From NCBI GenBank assembly GCA_023422555.1, contig JAFAGQ010000118.1, positions 1-32,943 of the forward strand: 32,943 bases of DNA. The letters run 5' to 3'. Shown one piece after another: positions 8,024 to 16,436 of the stretch. The DNA comes from Pseudomonadota bacterium (GTDB taxonomy: Bacteria; Pseudomonadota; Gammaproteobacteria; Burkholderiales; Burkholderiaceae_B). Every line of letters starts with the position of its first letter. Positions within the stretch are counted from its first letter, which is position 1. The notes under the pieces were generated by a model. That model was not told the DNA's origin. It ran no database searches and was given only the letters and a program-made list of their open reading frames with translations. Made by a program: the position numbers and the translations under genes.

Positions 8024-8857
8024 TTATAGTTCCGGAGTAGGTACCGTATCTGTTGGAACCTCCATGGTGAATCCAAACCATTTCTTCTGCAGTTCCTGCA
8101 TCTTTCCGGATTTAGCAGCCTGCGCTATGCCATCTGAGAAAAATTTCACGAGTGACGCGCTGTTTTCATCCTTACGTCCTACCCAGCCAAAATAAGTTCT
8201 GGGTCCAATCGCAGTATCGATAATCGAGTACACGTCGGGGCGTGCTTTGATCAAGGTCGCAAGATTCGCTTTAGACTGAGCAACAGCAGCAAGTCGTCCT
8301 GCAGCCAGATCGGCGTATGCTTCATCAAAGCTTACATATTCCCGGACAGTCGGCTCAGGCTTGCCCTGGGTTTTCAATGTGGCAATGTAGCCCTGCAACG
8401 CTTTTAGCTGTGCTGAGCCTGCCTGCGAGCCGACGACTTTTCCGGCGATATCTTCGGCAGTTTTAATCTGGCTATCGCCCTTTTTGGTAATCAGTGCGAC
8501 TGTCGCATCCGCAATTGGCACCGTAAAAGCAAATTTATTGGCGCGCTCTTTGGTCATCGTCACAGATGTAATAACGAAATCAAAACGTTTGGTTGCCAGA
8601 CCTGGCAATATCCCCTGAAACGGAACGTCGTACTGTTTTACCTTGACGTCAGGAACCTGTGACAGAATCAGATTCATAAGATCTGGTCCATAGCCCACGA
8701 TCTTTCCGTCCTTGACGAACTCGAAAGGCGCAAATTGCGCTTCGGTACCAACCACGATTTCCTTTTTACTGCGGACTGTGTCCAGCAAGTCGGCGCTATG
8801 AGCCGAAGCAGCTATGAATAGAGCAAAGGCTCCAGTGATGACGCGACAAAGCAGCAT
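8024..8857 (-). CDS. Periplasmic substrate-binding protein of the ABC importer (SBP family 3)
   Basis: 277 residues from the ATG at 8857, which has AGGGAG seven bases upstream. An upstream in-frame ATG at 8914 would place the signal peptide internally and is rejected. A Sec signal peptide (MLLCRVITGAFALFIAASAHSA) precedes the mature DLLDTVRSKKEIVVGTEAQFAPFEF, which with GYGPDLMNLI marks the family 3 amino-acid/opine binding fold. First gene of the operon binding protein, two permeases, ATPase, amidohydrolase, DUF1989, XRE-cupin. The ligand is probably an N-carbamoyl amino acid, ureide or other amidated amino acid, inferred from the coupled hydrolase. Confidence 0.9.
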   Translation of the reverse strand: MLLCRVITGAFALFIAASAHSADLLDTVRSKKEIVVGTEAQFAPFEFVKDGKIVGYGPDLMNLILSQVPDVKVKQYDVPFQGILPGLATKRFDFVITSVTMTKERANKFAFTVPIADATVALITKKGDSQIKTAEDIAGKVVGSQAGSAQLKALQGYIATLKTQGKPEPTVREYVSFDEAYADLAAGRLAAVAQSKANLATLIKARPDVYSIIDTAIGPRTYFGWVGRKDENSASLVKFFSDGIAQAAKSGKMQELQKKWFGFTMEVPTDTVPTPEL

Positions 8858-8928
8858 GACAACTCCCTGAATTAGGTATGTGAATAGTGAAACGGATTCA
8901 TATCCGTGCCTCAAGTCTCTGGCATTTC

Positions 8929-8945
8929 ATGCAAGTGACTTGCAT
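8929..8945. promoter_or_regulatory. 17-bp palindrome upstream of the ureide operon, candidate operator
   Basis: ATGCAAGT-G-ACTTGCAT is a perfect inverted repeat with 8-bp arms and a one-base centre. It lies 72 bp upstream of the binding-protein start in the otherwise gene-free 8858-9127 gap. Its size and position fit an operator for a dimeric HTH protein. The XRE-cupin regulator at the end of the same operon is the obvious candidate. No copy was seen upstream of the regulator gene itself. Confidence 0.5.
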
Positions 8946-9127
8946 ATCACTCAAGCAATTGTCATGCCAACTGTGATAAGAGGGCGAACGCTGGGATTTA
9001 CAGTGAAGTTGATGTGAAGCTGTACGCTTCTGGTGCGATGCGTATTCGTTTTTGCACCGGATTGGGTTGGCATGGAATAAACCATGCTATTGATTAGTGA
9101 GCCTGGGTCAATTATTCAAACAGGACT

Positions 9128-9409
9128 TCAAGTTTCGCCATAACGCCCGCGAAGAATCAAAAGCAGGAACACCAGTGCCGCCGCGGCGCTGGTATGACCG
9201 CTATAGGCAACCAGTCCCACTGCCCATCCATATCCGCGAACTGCGACAGCCAGAGCGACCACGAGCAAGAGCCACCCTCCCCTGCGCAATGCTCTGCTGG
9301 CGATCCGCGGCAACTCCTGCTTGAACACATCTTCCTGATGCCGGCCCATGGACAGAGCCACCAGGCCAAACCCGAAGAAAGCAATAATCAGAATACTAAG
9401 ATGAGTCAT
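9128..9409 (-). CDS. DUF3325 small inner-membrane protein
   Basis: 93 residues with three hydrophobic helices (MTHLSILIIAFFGFGLVALSMGRHQEDVF; GGWLLLVVALAVAVRGYGWAVG; SAAAALVFLLLIL). The SMGRHQ segment after helix 1 and the overall pattern fit DUF3325, regularly found with PepSY-TM and DUF3649 proteins beside siderophore receptors. The start overlaps the PepSY stop (ATGA). Function unknown; probably an accessory of the PepSY protein. Confidence 0.82.
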   Translation of the reverse strand: MTHLSILIIAFFGFGLVALSMGRHQEDVFKQELPRIASRALRRGGWLLLVVALAVAVRGYGWAVGLVAYSGHTSAAAALVFLLLILRGRYGET

Positions 9410-11136
9410 TGCCTGCCCTGCGATAAGATAGCGTTGCCCGAGATGGCATCAGTACTGGCCATTCGCGGTGTAGAAGCGACTGGTGTCGATGATGCCGGTG
9501 TTGACGTACTGTTTTTTGTTGACGCGTTAATAGCCGCTGATGATGTAGCGGCGCGCTTCGCTTGCTGCCGGGGTTTATGCCGAGCCGTGCGGATGGCAAG
9601 TGCGGCATGCAATCCTGCGAACACCCAGAGCATCAGTTCAAAACCAGCAAATACCCAATCGCCATGACTCAGGCTCAGCCACAACGGTCGCGACGTCGTG
9701 GCTGCGCTCACTAGCGGCAAAAGCGCCAACAACACAGTAGCAGTCCAGAGTTGTTCAATCCAGGCCCGTTTGGATGGTCGAATGATTGCGTGCAATACGG
9801 CCACACCCCAGGCAATGAAAAATATCTGCACTTCCCACTGACTGCGCTCTGCCAGGTCGACAGGCAGTAGCCGGTTCGCCCATAAATAAGCAGTCATGGC
9901 GATGGATAGTCCGGCAATGGCAGCGATATTGAGCTTTTCTACCAGACGAAAACCAAAGTATGGATTGGCAGGATCGGGCAGCTTTGCCCTTCTCTTCACT
10001 GTCCACAGCACAAGTCCGGTACCCACCATGGCGGTACCGGCGAGGCTGACCAGAAAATAGAGCCACCGAACCACAGAATCGCTAAAGCGTCCCAGATGAA
10101 GGGCATACAGTACGCCCCGGGTTTCTGCCGCAGCACCAACCTTATCCACGGCCCGAATCATTTTTCCGTCAGTTCCGTTAAACACCAGATATTGCGGGCT
10201 TGTCGAAACGCGACCAAATTCATTACGCGACACAATCACCTGTGCAAGCTTGTCGCCCGGATTCGTGATACTGACTCGCCCAACGTTGCTCTTGCCCCAT
10301 CTTTCCTGCGCCTGTCGCACCATATCTGCCACACTCGCCAGCTGAGCGGGTTCTCCTGCCGGCTTGCCTGGAGGATTGAAGGAACTTAATTGGGCAAACA
10401 TGGCCTGTCGATCAGCGGGCGTCTTGAAGGCTACGTTGCCTCCCCAGGGCATATACAACAGCATCAATGTGACCAGTCCACTATAGGTAATCATCAAGTG
10501 AAAGGGCAGCCCAAAAACCGACAGCGCATTGTGCGCGTCCAGCCAGCTGCGCTGCCCCTTTCCCCAGCGGAAAGTGAAGAAATCGATAAAGATTTTCTTG
10601 TGTGTTATCACACCGCTGATAATGGCCACCAGCATGAACATAGCGCACACGCCTGCCAATATCCGCCCCCACAGCACGGGGATGTAATGGAACTGAAAAT
10701 GAAAACGAAAGAAGAAGTCGCCCCCGCGAGTCTCGCGTGCCGGCACTTTCTGGCCCGTCTGCGGATCGAAAGTCGCACTCTGGAACCCGCGTCTCCCGGG
10801 AATTTTCCGGTTACGCCAGAAGGCACTCACAACATTATTACGTTCGTCCGGCAGCGTGAAATTCCATTGAGGACTGTCGGGCGCGAGCGTGGCAAAGCTA
10901 CTGACCATGCGCTGCGTCACCTCGGTCGCTTCAGGCACATGGTGTTGCGCAGAAAGTTCCGGACGCATCCACTGTGATATTTCATCACGAAAATAGGAAA
11001 CCGTACCCGTTAAAAACATGGCATACAAAAGCCAGCCGGCCAGCAGACCCGCCCAGATATGCAGATCAGACATTGTCTGCCGAATGCCACGCGCTTTAGG
11101 AGCGGGCTTTACCGGTTTATGACTCTGCGGGCTCAT
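9406..11136 (-). CDS. PepSY-associated transmembrane protein, probable siderophore-iron reductase/processing protein
   Basis: 576 residues. It starts with a basic cytoplasmic stretch and helix 1 (SDLHIWAGLLAGWLLYAMFLTGTVSYFRDEI, about 24-54), the hallmark of PepSY_TM proteins (FoxB/PiuB-like). Histidines in or near the helices include HIWAG, FHFQFHYIPVLWG, HKKIFIDFFTFR and DAHNALSVFGLPFHLMITYSG, plausible haem or metal ligands. A large periplasmic PepSY segment and several C-terminal helices follow. Relatives reduce or release iron from ferrisiderophores at the inner membrane. The start overlaps the DUF3649 stop (ATGA). The three minus-strand genes form an operon divergent from the receptor. 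Confidence 0.88.
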   Translation of the reverse strand: MSPQSHKPVKPAPKARGIRQTMSDLHIWAGLLAGWLLYAMFLTGTVSYFRDEISQWMRPELSAQHHVPEATEVTQRMVSSFATLAPDSPQWNFTLPDERNNVVSAFWRNRKIPGRRGFQSATFDPQTGQKVPARETRGGDFFFRFHFQFHYIPVLWGRILAGVCAMFMLVAIISGVITHKKIFIDFFTFRWGKGQRSWLDAHNALSVFGLPFHLMITYSGLVTLMLLYMPWGGNVAFKTPADRQAMFAQLSSFNPPGKPAGEPAQLASVADMVRQAQERWGKSNVGRVSITNPGDKLAQVIVSRNEFGRVSTSPQYLVFNGTDGKMIRAVDKVGAAAETRGVLYALHLGRFSDSVVRWLYFLVSLAGTAMVGTGLVLWTVKRRAKLPDPANPYFGFRLVEKLNIAAIAGLSIAMTAYLWANRLLPVDLAERSQWEVQIFFIAWGVAVLHAIIRPSKRAWIEQLWTATVLLALLPLVSAATTSRPLWLSLSHGDWVFAGFELMLWVFAGLHAALAIRTARHKPRQQAKRAATSSAAINASTKNSTSTPASSTPVASTPRMASTDAISGNAILSQGRQ

Positions 11137-11447
11137 GATGCAGATCCACTATTGACGGCCCACCATGCCGCTATTGCAAGTGGCATTGCCGCAATCGCCA
11201 GTCCCAGCCATGCCCGCGCGGCAGAGCGAACGGCAAACACCCATACAATGGCGCCTGCATATACTGCGAAACTGGCCAGCATACCGGTAAGGACAGCCTG
11301 TTCCCTTGCAATGGGTAATATCAATGTCGACATACTGGTAAGTGCTGCCAGAGCATAGCCACCCAATATCGCAGCGATGATGCGCGATACCAACGGTGTC
11401 TTGCTTAAAAACTTGCGCGCCGATGCACGCGAGGAATTCATGATCAT
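11133..11447 (-). CDS. DUF3649 inner-membrane protein
   Basis: About 104 residues, starting at the ATG at 11447 with GAG five bases upstream. A longer frame to 11519 adds residues unlike the family. It has three to four helices (LVSRIIAAILGGYALAALTSMSTLILP; AVLTGMLASFAVYAGAIVWVFAVRSAARAWLGL). The pattern is that of DUF3649, which travels with PepSY and DUF3325 genes in iron loci. First gene of that operon, probably iron-controlled from the shared intergenic region. Confidence 0.8.
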   Translation of the reverse strand: MIMNSSRASARKFLSKTPLVSRIIAAILGGYALAALTSMSTLILPIAREQAVLTGMLASFAVYAGAIVWVFAVRSAARAWLGLAIAAMPLAIAAWWAVNSGSAS

Positions 11448-11581
11448 GATTCTCACAACAATACCCGGGCGTGATGCATGCACATTTTGTGCATATTCGC
11501 TACACCCAGGCCTGAACATTTCTCGAGATCACAAATAGTAATTCAAAAATTCTTTAATTAAGTTGAAAACTAATTTAGAAT

Positions 11582-11600
11582 GATAATGATTTTTATTTGA
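11582..11600. promoter_or_regulatory. Fur-like box between the iron operon and the receptor gene
   Basis: GATAATGATTTTTATTTGA matches the Fur consensus GATAATGATAATCATTATC at 13 of 19 positions, with an intact left half. It sits in the A+T-rich divergent region 11448-11728 and could serve both directions. Iron repression is expected for both neighbours by family. Confidence 0.6.
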
Positions 11601-11728
11601 TATTTTGTAACATCATAAGCTTTATCCATCTTTTCATAAGTTCCACTTTCGTTTGAACGGTTCGGTGTCCATATTAATGAGCGCCACGGCGTTCAATTCT
11701 TCCCGTCAGTTTGAATTTCAACATTGGT

Positions 11729-13981
11729 ATGTCACTTCCCTTCCCGCAAAAAAACCTGTCCCGAAAAATCACATATGTCATATTTGCTGCATCCGCCGTT
11801 ACAGCAGCGCAAGCCGCGCGTGCACAGAGCGCTGCCAGGACTGAGACCTCAGCGGCGCCAGTAACACAGCCAGCGTCCTCTCAGTCATCCTCGCCTTCGT
11901 CTGTCGCCACTCTGTCTGCCATCACGGCGCAATCAGAGGGGCTTGAGACGGAAGGTAGTCAGTCATACGGCGCGTCTGGTGTTAGTGTTTTCAAAACAAC
12001 GCAGACGCTTCGGGAAACGCCCCATCCGGTCACCGTATTGACGCGCAAGGCTCTTGACGATCAATTTTTGCCGGATCTGCAGGACGTAATGCGTGCCTCC
12101 CCTGGGATCACCGTCGATTTTGTCGATACCGAGAGGGTGAACTACTATTCCCGCGGCTATCAGATCGACGCTATCCAGCTCGACGGCCTTACCATGCAAA
12201 ACAATGGCTCTTCCTTTTTGCAGCCAGACACGGCGGTGCTTGATCGTGTAGAAATCATTCGTGGTGCCGGCGGCATGCTGCGCGGCTCGGGTAATCCATC
12301 CGCAACGGTGAATCTGGTTCGCAAACTGCCGACGAGCGATCTTCGCGCATCAGCCGCACTGACCTTTGGGTCCTGGAACCGTCGCCGCATGGAGGCGGAT
12401 ATTTCTACTGCATTAATTCCATCCGGCAAGGTTCGTGGACGACTTATTGCGGTAAGCGACGATCGTGATTTCTTTCAGGACGTACGTCAGGAAAAGCGCA
12501 AACTCATTTATGGCGTGGTACAGGCCGATCTGACGCCAAATACGCTGCTTACAGCCAGTGTCCAGCATACCGACCTGAACGCGACCGGAGCCTGGGGTAA
12601 TCTGCCACGTGGTCTGGACGGCTCTGATCTGGGCTTGCCGCGCAGCACCTATCTGGGTTCAGACTGGAACGAATGGAATCGATGGAATCAGCAGTTCTTC
12701 GGTAGTCTTGAGCATCGATTCAATGATGACTGGAAGGCAACATTCTCTGTCGCACACACCGTCAATCACCTGAAAGACTTCAAACAATCCTATTTCTCTC
12801 GTGTAAAGAATCAGCCTAATCCTTATCTCTTCACCGTAACCTCTGCAGAATATGGTGGTGACGAGACAGTGCAGGATAACTTCTCTCTGACCGTCAATGG
12901 GGCCTTTAAGGCATTTGGCCGCAGACATGAAGTGGTATTGGGTGCAGAACAGATCAACAATCGCAACAAAGGCAGCGTGGGAATGGGTAATCTGTATCCC
13001 ACTATCGTCGATATTCGTGACTGGGATCCGCATTCCGGTCAGCCACCCGAGCCTTTTGTAGATACCAGCGGCGAACAGACTGTAACCTATATTCGGCAAA
13101 AAGGGCTGTATGGCACACTAAGAATGTCATTGGCTGATCCTCTCACAGCCATTATCGGCGGGCGCTTCAGCTGGTGGGAAAACAAAACCAAAAACAACTC
13201 AAGCAAAGACTATAAAATCAAGCGCGAATTCACACCCTATGCCGGACTGGTACTGGACCTGAACGATAACCTCAGTGCTTACGCCAGTTACACCGAGATT
13301 TTTACACCACAGAACTATCGTGACGCCAGCGGAACCATTCTGAAGCCGGTGCGCGGTGAAGATTATGAGCTGGGCATCAAAGGCGAGTTTCTGGAGGGTC
13401 GCCTGAACGCAGCCCTGTCTCTGTTCCGCATCAATAACGTTGGCAAGGCCATGGAAGACGTAAGCTCGCCCTTCCCTTGCACGCCATACTACACCAGCAG
13501 CTACTGCTACGCCGCAGGCGGCAAAACACGCAGCCAGGGCTGGGAACTGGAAATGTCCGGCGAAATCATGCCTGGCTGGCAGGTAATGGGAGGCTATACC
13601 AACACAAGCACCAAATACATTCGTGATTCCAATGAAAGCAACGTCGGATTGCCGCTGCGCACCCTGGACCCGAAACATATGCTGCGCTTGTTCACAAGCT
13701 ACACATTTAACGGCGGCACCCTGGATGGCCTGACCCTGGGCGCGGGTGTGCGGGCGCAAAGTGCAACCTATGCACAAAGCGGCAATGTCCGCGCTGAACA
13801 AGGTGGCTACGCGGTCTACAATGCCATGGCGGGTTATCAGATCAACAAGAATCTGCGCCTGCAGCTGAACGTGAACAATATCTTTGACAAGACGTATTAT
13901 CACAAAGTGGATGCGGCCGGTATCAGCAACTACTATGGCGACCCAAGAAACGTCATGTTGACCCTGCAGGCCAGACTGTAG
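11729..13981 (+). CDS. TonB-dependent ferrisiderophore receptor (FhuE/FpvA-like)
   Basis: About 750 residues. The signal peptide (SRKITYVIFAASAVTAAQAARA) is followed by a Ser/Ala/Thr-rich linker and a TonB-box region. The plug domain includes TLRETPHPVTVLTR, LQDVMRASPGITV, YYSRGYQIDAIQLDGL and VEIIRGAGGMLRGSGNPSATVNLVRK, then a 22-strand barrel to NVNNIFDKTYYHKVDAAGISNYYGDPRN. This is the hydroxamate/catechol siderophore receptor family. No extra N-terminal signalling domain is evident, so it probably does not signal to a sigma factor. Start: ATG at 11729; an in-frame TTG at 11711 is the alternative and neither has a strong ribosome site. The last residue is Leu rather than the usual Phe. The ligand siderophore cannot be told. 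Confidence 0.93.
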   Translation: MSLPFPQKNLSRKITYVIFAASAVTAAQAARAQSAARTETSAAPVTQPASSQSSSPSSVATLSAITAQSEGLETEGSQSYGASGVSVFKTTQTLRETPHPVTVLTRKALDDQFLPDLQDVMRASPGITVDFVDTERVNYYSRGYQIDAIQLDGLTMQNNGSSFLQPDTAVLDRVEIIRGAGGMLRGSGNPSATVNLVRKLPTSDLRASAALTFGSWNRRRMEADISTALIPSGKVRGRLIAVSDDRDFFQDVRQEKRKLIYGVVQADLTPNTLLTASVQHTDLNATGAWGNLPRGLDGSDLGLPRSTYLGSDWNEWNRWNQQFFGSLEHRFNDDWKATFSVAHTVNHLKDFKQSYFSRVKNQPNPYLFTVTSAEYGGDETVQDNFSLTVNGAFKAFGRRHEVVLGAEQINNRNKGSVGMGNLYPTIVDIRDWDPHSGQPPEPFVDTSGEQTVTYIRQKGLYGTLRMSLADPLTAIIGGRFSWWENKTKNNSSKDYKIKREFTPYAGLVLDLNDNLSAYASYTEIFTPQNYRDASGTILKPVRGEDYELGIKGEFLEGRLNAALSLFRINNVGKAMEDVSSPFPCTPYYTSSYCYAAGGKTRSQGWELEMSGEIMPGWQVMGGYTNTSTKYIRDSNESNVGLPLRTLDPKHMLRLFTSYTFNGGTLDGLTLGAGVRAQSATYAQSGNVRAEQGGYAVYNAMAGYQINKNLRLQLNVNNIFDKTYYHKVDAAGISNYYGDPRNVMLTLQARL

Positions 13982-13991
13982 AATTCGGCAC

Positions 13992-14023
13992 TGGCTCGCT
14001 TCGCGGTATGTCGGAGCGAGCCA
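13992..14023. terminator. Hairpin between convergent receptor and AraC genes
   Basis: TGGCTCGCT at 13992-14000 pairs perfectly with AGCGAGCCA at 14015-14023 around a 14-base loop, directly between two converging stops. There is no T-run on either side, so it is a candidate bidirectional terminator of imperfect type. Confidence 0.5.
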
Positions 14024-14040
14024 AGCTGATGAAACTTGCC

Positions 14041-14910
14041 TTACAACAGCAAATCAATATCATCATCCACCAGATCCACCACCCGTCTGTACTCACCCGG
14101 CGTAATACCCAGATGCTGGCGGAAAAAACGGGTGAAATGGCCTGGTGCAGAGAAACCAACGTTGTAGGAAATTTCGCCGATCCGCGTATTGGATTTACAT
14201 AGCTCGGCAATGGCCGCTTCAACTCGCAACGCGTTGGCATACACGGCCGGCGTCAAATTCGTGCTTCTGCGAAACAATTCAAAAAAATGAGCGCGAGACA
14301 GGCCACTTTCCGTTGCCAGATCAGCAAAATTATCACCGTAACGAAGATTCTCGCGCATTTTTCCGACAGCGCGCCGAATGCGGGGATCCATGGTGTTGTT
14401 GCGCAAACTCGAAAACAAATGCGAGGAATCTCGCAAAGACGAATGACGTTCAGCCGTAGCCATGAACAGATCAAAGATCTTGCCTTCAAGTATGTCAGCT
14501 GCAATATCCTGTGACACAAGCATTTCAGCTGCCAGCGCATTGGCCAGCAATCTTGCACCCGGCGGCAAGGTGGCACAGGGTTTAGGAAAGAACTGAGGGT
14601 GTCCGCTGACCGTCAATGAACGCAGTACCTGGCTTAGCCAGGAAGTTTCCAGATAGAGAGCCATCAGGATACAGTGCCCTTCCCCACTGGGTGTATGCTC
14701 GTATGCATGCGGCTCCCAGGCATTGATGAGGACGACACTGTCTTTTGTCAACGGTTGGCTTTTGCCTTTGACCAGGAATGAACTGTCTACACCGCTGACT
14801 TTAATTAGCGCGTGACAGTGATGATGGGCATGAATGACCAGCGGTTTGCTCATATCGAGCAACGATACGCGGCCAAAGGCTCCTTGGAATATTTTAATCG
14901 CCGTTGACAT
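14041..14910 (-). CDS. AraC-family transcriptional regulator, likely regulator of the furoate-type cluster
   Basis: About 289 residues from the ATG at 14910. An in-frame start at 14988 would put a 22-bp palindrome inside the coding region. The N-terminal half is a cupin-like sensor (HAHHHCHALIKVSG; VVLINAWEPHAYEH). The C-terminal ~100 residues hold the two AraC helix-turn-helix motifs (DNFADLATESGLSRAHFFELFRRSTNLTPAVYANALRV and IGEISYNVGFSAPGHFTRFFRQHLGITPGEYRR). It is the last gene of the minus-strand cluster, downstream of benE, and converges with the receptor gene. Tandem repeats at the hmfA promoter are plausible targets. A role in controlling the iron receptor is less likely. Confidence 0.88.
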   Translation of the reverse strand: MSTAIKIFQGAFGRVSLLDMSKPLVIHAHHHCHALIKVSGVDSSFLVKGKSQPLTKDSVVLINAWEPHAYEHTPSGEGHCILMALYLETSWLSQVLRSLTVSGHPQFFPKPCATLPPGARLLANALAAEMLVSQDIAADILEGKIFDLFMATAERHSSLRDSSHLFSSLRNNTMDPRIRRAVGKMRENLRYGDNFADLATESGLSRAHFFELFRRSTNLTPAVYANALRVEAAIAELCKSNTRIGEISYNVGFSAPGHFTRFFRQHLGITPGEYRRVVDLVDDDIDLLL

Positions 14911-14926
14911 AGTACCCAAAGAAAGG

Positions 14927-14948
14927 CATCCGACCATATGGTCGGATG
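14927..14948. promoter_or_regulatory. Perfect 22-bp palindrome just upstream of the AraC start
   Basis: The half-site CATCCGACCAT is followed immediately by its exact reverse complement, so both strands read the same over 22 bp. It lies 17 bp upstream of the preferred AraC start, between benE and the regulator gene. It is either an operator, perhaps autoregulatory, or an RNA hairpin affecting translation. The half-site core GTCGGAT also occurs at 23372-23378 in the hmfA promoter region. Confidence 0.5.
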
Positions 14949-15033
14949 GCGACGAGGCCGCACTTTGTATCTCGCTTTTTCGGCCCACATCGCAATATTA
15001 TTCAATTATATCAACAATTTGCCCACCACAAAC

Positions 15034-16350
15034 TCAGGCTGCGCCGCGTTCACCAGATACTTTTTGCAGGTTTTCAGATGTGATTTCATCATCATTGCGA
15101 CTGCCAAGACTCAGTCTGTCGGCAAGTACAGATGCGATCACACCAAACACCAATGCCCAGAATGGCGCACTGATACCGAGAAGGTTCAGAGAACTCATGC
15201 CGACTACGAAGGCGACAAAAGCACCAACCTGATTGCCCAGTCTGGGTCCGAAGGCACCTTGCAGCGAGCTGACCAGAACGCCAATCATGGCCAGTCCGGC
15301 GACCACGCCAATCAAAGGCTTGGGCAACGCCATGACAAATGGCACTGCCAAACCTGCGACCATGCCAAACGCACCAAACAACACACCATTGACAACAGTC
15401 GCGCCGTAGCGTTTTTCCTTGTCTTCACCTGCCTGTTCAGATGAGCAGATTGCGGTCATAGGTCCGGCAATATTGGCGTTATGACCACCCATCATGCCAG
15501 CCAGAATACCACCCACGCCACTGATAATGGTCATGGCATTGATCGGTGGCTTATAACCTTCAGCCATCAGAACACCAATTGCCTGGGCGTTTTCAGCGCC
15601 AATCACCAGCGCGGCCATCGGCACGGCAATCCCGAAAAACGCTCCTAACGTGAACACGGGTGCCGTAAATTCCGGCATGACAAACGCGATATGACTAGTT
15701 CCCGTCTGCAATTGTCCGGTAGCAATGGTAGCTATCAGACCAACAATCAGGGCAGCAAGAACGGGAGGCACCCGGTTTGTCAGTCGGCCGGTAAGAAAGA
15801 AGGCAAGCGCTGCCAGTCCCGCAATCAAAGGCGCAGCACTCACAGAATCAACTGCAGCGACGCCAAAACGTATCATGGCGCCAGCAATCATGGCCATCAC
15901 AATTGGCATGGGTACCCAGCGCATAATTCGCCCGATCAGTCCGGTGACTCCCAAAAGCAGAACGATGACCCCTGCCATGATAAATGCCCCGATCGCCTCC
16001 TGATACGAAAATGAGGCAAATGCAGATGTCATAATTGCCGCCCCAGGAATGGAATAGGCGCCGGTGATTGGCATGCGATAGCGCATTCCCATAAACACAC
16101 TGATAATGCCGCCCAGCAGATAAATGGCAAGCAGCCATGCAACCGTTTGCCCGTTGCTTAAGTGCCCTGCCTGGGCGGCTCCGATCACGATCAGTGCGGG
16201 ACCGGAGCATCCAAAAATGGCAGCCACCAGGCCCGCACTGACTGAATTCAGATTCAATGCAGCCGGAAGCCCTCTTAAACCAGACATCCAGCCAGGCGCG
16301 ACCGGATCTTTATGAGCGCCGGGTGTCGGCGCAGCTTCTTGTGTATTCAT
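15034..16350 (-). CDS. benE: BenE-family benzoate/H+ symporter-like transporter
   Basis: 438 residues with about twelve hydrophobic helices along the length. Matches to the BenE family include LNLNSVSAGLVAAIFGCSGPALIVIGAA near the N-terminus, MRYRMPITGAYSIPGAAIM and MMGGHNANIAGPMTAICSSEQAG. BenE proteins import aromatic carboxylates with protons. Start: ATG at 16350 with AGGAG upstream. It lies 86 bp after the crotonase gene and before araC, so the likely cargo is the aromatic acid activated by the neighbouring CoA ligase (2-furoate if the cluster assignment is right), not necessarily benzoate. No ben or box degradation genes are nearby. Confidence 0.88.
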   Translation of the reverse strand: MNTQEAAPTPGAHKDPVAPGWMSGLRGLPAALNLNSVSAGLVAAIFGCSGPALIVIGAAQAGHLSNGQTVAWLLAIYLLGGIISVFMGMRYRMPITGAYSIPGAAIMTSAFASFSYQEAIGAFIMAGVIVLLLGVTGLIGRIMRWVPMPIVMAMIAGAMIRFGVAAVDSVSAAPLIAGLAALAFFLTGRLTNRVPPVLAALIVGLIATIATGQLQTGTSHIAFVMPEFTAPVFTLGAFFGIAVPMAALVIGAENAQAIGVLMAEGYKPPINAMTIISGVGGILAGMMGGHNANIAGPMTAICSSEQAGEDKEKRYGATVVNGVLFGAFGMVAGLAVPFVMALPKPLIGVVAGLAMIGVLVSSLQGAFGPRLGNQVGAFVAFVVGMSSLNLLGISAPFWALVFGVIASVLADRLSLGSRNDDEITSENLQKVSGERGAA

Positions 16351-16376
16351 CGCTGTCTCCTGAAAGTCGCCGACGG

Positions 16377-16410
16377 TTAGCGGCGCACTCCCTTTTAGTA
16401 GCGTGCTCCC
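16377..16410. repeat. Degenerate 16-bp direct repeat between hmfE and benE
   Basis: The stretches 16377-16392 (TTAGCGGCGCACTCCC) and 16395-16410 (TTAGTAGCGTGCTCCC) match at 12 of 16 positions with an 18-bp period. They lie in the 86-bp gap upstream of benE. A regulatory or RNA-structural role is possible but unproven. Confidence 0.4.
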
Positions 16411-16436
16411 GGAATCTCCGAGGCAAGCCAGTTGTG

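Noticed and set aside
8858..8914. Longer N-terminus of the binding protein
   Set aside because: It would bury the signal peptide 19 residues inside, while the internal ATG at 8857 has a strong ribosome site.
9070..9087. GCATGG/CCATGC hairpin downstream of DUF3325 as a terminator
   Set aside because: The stem is only 6 bp and no T-run follows on the minus strand.
10390..10977. 195-codon plus-strand frame opposite the PepSY gene
   Set aside because: Antisense to a clear coding region and compositionally unlike a protein (many Gln/His).
13199..13903. 234-codon minus-strand frame inside the receptor gene
   Set aside because: Antisense shadow of the conserved barrel-coding region.
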